64,000 nt of DNA from Archilochus colubris (Eukaryota > Chordata > Aves > Apodiformes > Trochilidae): contig CM041084.1 in the NCBI GenBank assembly GCA_023079485.1, forward strand, positions 63,459,709 to 63,523,708, given 5' to 3'. The position numbers were made by a program, and so were the translations under genes. Below the pieces are notes generated by a model. The model saw only the letters and a program-made list of their open reading frames with translations. It ran no database searches and was not told where the DNA came from. Positions 60,491 through 64,000 of the stretch are shown here, one piece after another. The first letter of the stretch is position 1. Each line of letters starts with the position of its first letter.

Positions 60491-63400
60491 TCCCCAGACT
60501 TGTGTTTTAGGGGGGTAATAACTATCAGCTTTGCCTGGTTTCTGGCCTGCCTGTTTAACACGAGTGTAAAATACCATGGGCTTTGTGCGTGGGGGCAGGG
60601 ATAAGTGATGGAAAGAAGGATGTTTAACATTCGGCTGTTTGGAGGTTTAATGTTATGACAAGGACTGTACTAAGGGCTGCTGGAGTGATGTGTCTTAAGG
60701 AGACAGGTGGTTTTATTGCCAAAACAGGTGTGTCCAGTGGTATAGCAATATGGGGCATTGGACATCCCTGCTGAGCTCATCCTGGAGATCCTGTCTCCCG
60801 GATTTTGTTTTTCTCCTGGTTCCTTTTTCTCCTCCTTTCTCCACCACAGCCTCCTCATCTCCCCACCAGTGCTTTTCCAGTGCTCAGCCTCCAGTTATCT
60901 CCCTATGCCTACTTGGTCCTTGCTCCAATCCACCAGGAGCTGTCAAATATTTGCACTTAGCCCATGCTCCTTGTATGAGGGTGTTTCATCAACGAGTTTG
61001 TTATTCCAACCCCTCTGATGCTAGAGAAAACCTCACTTGAGTATGAAGCAGAAGATAGTAGAAAGCAGTGGGAAATTCTAGGCTCTGAGGAAAGATTTAC
61101 TGCCTCTGTGATGGATTTGTGAAAAGGACAGAGCATTTTCTAAGTTGCTTTTTCTATTACACAGCAAAGCACACAAAAAGGTGTTGGATCTGCCTCATGC
61201 TCACTTATTTCCCAGGCACTGTGAAGGTGCAGTAAATCTGAGGCACAAATCTGTGAAGGGATGGGTAATCATCATCACTTACAACGCAACCCTCCCCCTC
61301 AGATCATGCTGTCTTGTGAAGTGACATTTGCAGAGTGAGTACATCATTCACTGCATCCCAGAAATTCAGCATGTTAGCAATTTTTACATACTCTGAAGAT
61401 GTACCAATGTATATATAAACATAAAGTACATTTTAATCAGTTTTAATACACATTATTTTCTTAGGCTGAAGAAGAGTAAAGCACAAGGCAAGGAAAAATC
61501 AATGCCCAGGTCTTCAGGAATTACATTTTAATGTTTGCCTTGCACTCATGAGCAAAGGTAGTATAACCTTGCTCATGTGTCCAAATCACTGTCTCCAGCT
61601 ATTCAATTAGGCACCAAAATAAAACAGGGCCATGTTTTATGGTATATCCTTTCCCATCAACTTCATAGTAAAATGAGGTCTACTTACATTTAATAGGTTA
61701 AAACACAGAAATCTCCGGAAAACAGCACCTTGGGGAGCAGTTACAGTGAAAGAGTATCAGAGAGACAGTGGGATTAGTAGTACACAAGTACAGCACACAA
61801 TATGTTCCTATACAGGTAAGTACAAATGCAGGAGTGTAAACATTGCACATTAATGAGGCTGCATAAATACTAAGGTAAATATTTTCAAATATGGTTTAGC
61901 ATACTGAGACACTTAATGTGTACATTTTTGAACCCAAAACAAACTGCAAAAATGGGGGCAAGGGAGGAAAAACGTCTTGACATTTTCCATAAATTTGGAA
62001 GAGACAAGGCTTCCACAGCTCTCCTGGCTTGTTCTGCTGTTTTCTGGAGCCCTATTGATTAGCTGCTATGTTCTAAAAACAATGGGTGGCTTGTAGCCAT
62101 AAATATTAATCAGAAGAATGTTAAATGCATTGCATTGTTCTCCAGGAATCAAGAGCTTGCTGGGGTAGGGGTTATTAAGAAGTGTTGCTGTGCCAAAGAG
62201 AAGGCGCACTTAATGCTTTTGTTACTGATTCCTGTCAGGCAGTGGAGAGCTGCGGAGCTCTTTGTGTCGCTGCCGGGCCAGTGGAAAACTCACATTTCAG
62301 AGTGTCCATACAGGAGGCAGCAAACAAGAGGGCTTTTTGCCCCAGCTAATACTCCAGAGCAGCTCAGATAGGGTGAGATGGTGTGGCTCTTCCTGGGGCC
62401 CCCTTTCCTGGGGTTGGAGGCTGGGAGAATGGCTGCCACAGCCCTGCAGCACCCTGTTCCTCTTGCTTGCCCTGCTCAGGCCCACATGCCTGTGCTGGTC
62501 ACAGTTGCAACCATCATGCTGCATGGAAGGAGGAAATTTCCACCCCATGTCCCCAGCAGGCAGCCCTCAGTCACCAGGCCTGTCACCTGTCCCACAGCCC
62601 CAAGTCTAGTGCCAGCTAATACTCATCTCCTGCGTATGTTGCCTTTTGTTATGTATTTTCCACTTGAGAGTGCTCAACTAGTGAGTTTAGCACCACAAAC
62701 CTTGGTGGGGCACCTTATCTCTGCTTTAAAATTAATAATAGGATCTCCCTGAGCAGCTGCTGAGGGATGAGGCAGGGCTGCTGGCAAGTGCAGGTCACCA
62801 GTCCTTACTCATGTCCCCAGCTGCTTGTTCCTTCTTATCCCAGGTACTGGCACTGGGGAACATGTGCAACCACCTGGTGATCATGAATTTAGCTTAAAAT
62901 TAACAACACTGGGTATTTACCAGGTTAGTTTTCAGACAGATCAGTTCCCTCATCTGAGTAATTGTTGACAGCAATTTATGCCAAACCACTTTAGCAGCAG
63001 AATGTAAATAGAAACCAGGTCTGCTGACTGCCAGAAATGTGCTTTTTTTCATTAGATCAAAGAGTTGGTAGACTAACTGCAGAATAATAAACAGCACCAA
63101 AGGAAAAGGGAAAGGATAGAGGAAAACTATTTTAGGTTCTGTATTTCCATACAAAAGAGTATACATGTAAGCAAATGTTTCTTAGGAAATGGGAGGTGCC
63201 CTCCTCCAGAAGTGAAAGAGGCATATATACTGATTCTTAGAGAAGCCTTTCAGAGTCTGCTCCAATCTGTTTTAATAACTTCGTTTTGCAGTTAATCACA
63301 TCTTGCAGGTTAAAGACTTTTACAGAAACACATCCAGGCAATGATGACATCCTCTGAATGTAACCAGCACTGTCACTTTGTGCAAATAAAGTATGCAGCT

Positions 63401-64000
63401 CAGCCAACCCTGGAAAATCTCAGACCTGCATTTCAGGCTTTGAAAATGCAGAAGTAGTTGGAAATGCAGCTTGACTTGTAGCAAAATGCATTTTCTTTGG
63501 TGGCTTTTCCCTTTAAATTGCTTCTTTTCAGCAGTGCTAGTTGTTGTATGTTCTGGCAGTATTTGGATGGAAATAGGCCTTACACTTCTGACAGAACAAG
63601 AAGCATATCCACAAGATATAGGAATGTCCCTAGGTGCTGACAACTGACTGTCTATCCTATTAAGTTGATACAGACATCCCAAACGTGTTTTTTGGCTTAG
63701 ATCAACTCCTATTCTCTATCAACTCACTGGCACAGTTAGGAAGTTAGCATGCAGCAGACTATTCCCACTAAGTAAGCTTCTTGCAGCCTTCTTCTGTGGC
63801 TTAATGAAGTTAATAACAGGGCCATGGCCATTCCATGCCAATTGGCCTTAGCTGCATCTGCTGCTATGGATGTAGCTGAGAGCTGAGGACTGATCAGCAG
63901 AGGGTGTTGGTATAGCAAAACTACTGTGCTAAAAACGTGTCTCTACCTGTCCCAGTGGGAGGAAATTCAGGAATAAGCAGTGCCAAGCTGTTTCAGAACA
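60473..64000. other. Intergenic region downstream of GFOD1
   Basis: No exon, repeat family or RNA gene could be recognised in these 3.5 kb. A relatively GC-rich patch lies at about 62240-62620, but it has no CpG-island character and its overlapping short frames look like composition effects. In human the next gene downstream is TBC1D7 (from memory); none of its protein is seen here. Confidence 0.6.

Noticed and set aside
62240..62620. GC-richer patch as a CpG-island promoter of a downstream gene
   Set aside because: Few CpG dinucleotides, no recognisable first exon, and overlapping frames in all phases.
1..64000. CRISPR arrays, bacterial operons, tRNA/rRNA genes or endogenous retroviral genes
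   Set aside because: No regularly spaced repeats, no prokaryote-like gene packing, no cloverleaf or rRNA segments recognised, and no gag/pol/env-like frames or paired LTRs seen by eye.

Overview
The window looks like nuclear DNA from a bird. It is AT-leaning, almost gene-free vertebrate sequence. Most of its recognisable repeats are CR1 LINE fragments of the avian kind: 5'-truncated copies, several ending in the ATTCTATG-type 3' repeat and carrying degraded pieces of the CR1 ORF2 C-terminus. I see no operons, CRISPR arrays, tRNA or rRNA genes, and no LTR retrovirus I can name. I cannot tell the species.

Only one protein-coding exon can be supported: the large terminal exon of GFOD1 (glucose-fructose oxidoreductase domain containing 1) on the + strand. 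Its coding part runs from the splice acceptor at 52799/52800 to the TAG at 53717-53719. It encodes about residues 85-390 of a 390-residue protein. The first coding exon, with the N-terminal NAD-binding glycine motif, lies outside the window to the left. Positions 1-52799 are therefore read as the 3' part of the long first intron of GFOD1.

Layout: 1-52799, intron, with eleven recognisable CR1 insertions in both orientations, several much older repeat relics (about 3.0, 7.3, 12.0-14.2 and 23.6-24.2 kb), short tandem duplications, simple repeats and a few AT-rich blocks with clustered transcription-factor-like motifs (best at 37.6-37.9 and 41.9-42.1 kb). 52800-53719, GFOD1 terminal coding exon. 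53720 to about 60472, an unusually long 3' UTR with several AATAAA hexamers; the best distal one is at 60448-60453, followed by GT-rich sequence. About 60473-64000, intergenic sequence with no recognised gene. In human the next gene in this direction is TBC1D7 (from memory), but no exon of it is seen here.

I did not find a convincing new biological system. The points most worth a second look are non-coding: a perfect 14-bp palindrome fused to a POU octamer in the intron (37716-37732), a pair of possible mutually exclusive hairpins in the GFOD1 3' UTR (54984-55030), an inverted pair of closely related CR1 copies (31989-32364 and 39113-39488) that could form dsRNA in the pre-mRNA, and an ancient LINE/SINE relic cluster at 12.0-14.2 kb. 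All are inferred by eye and need alignment or RNA data.
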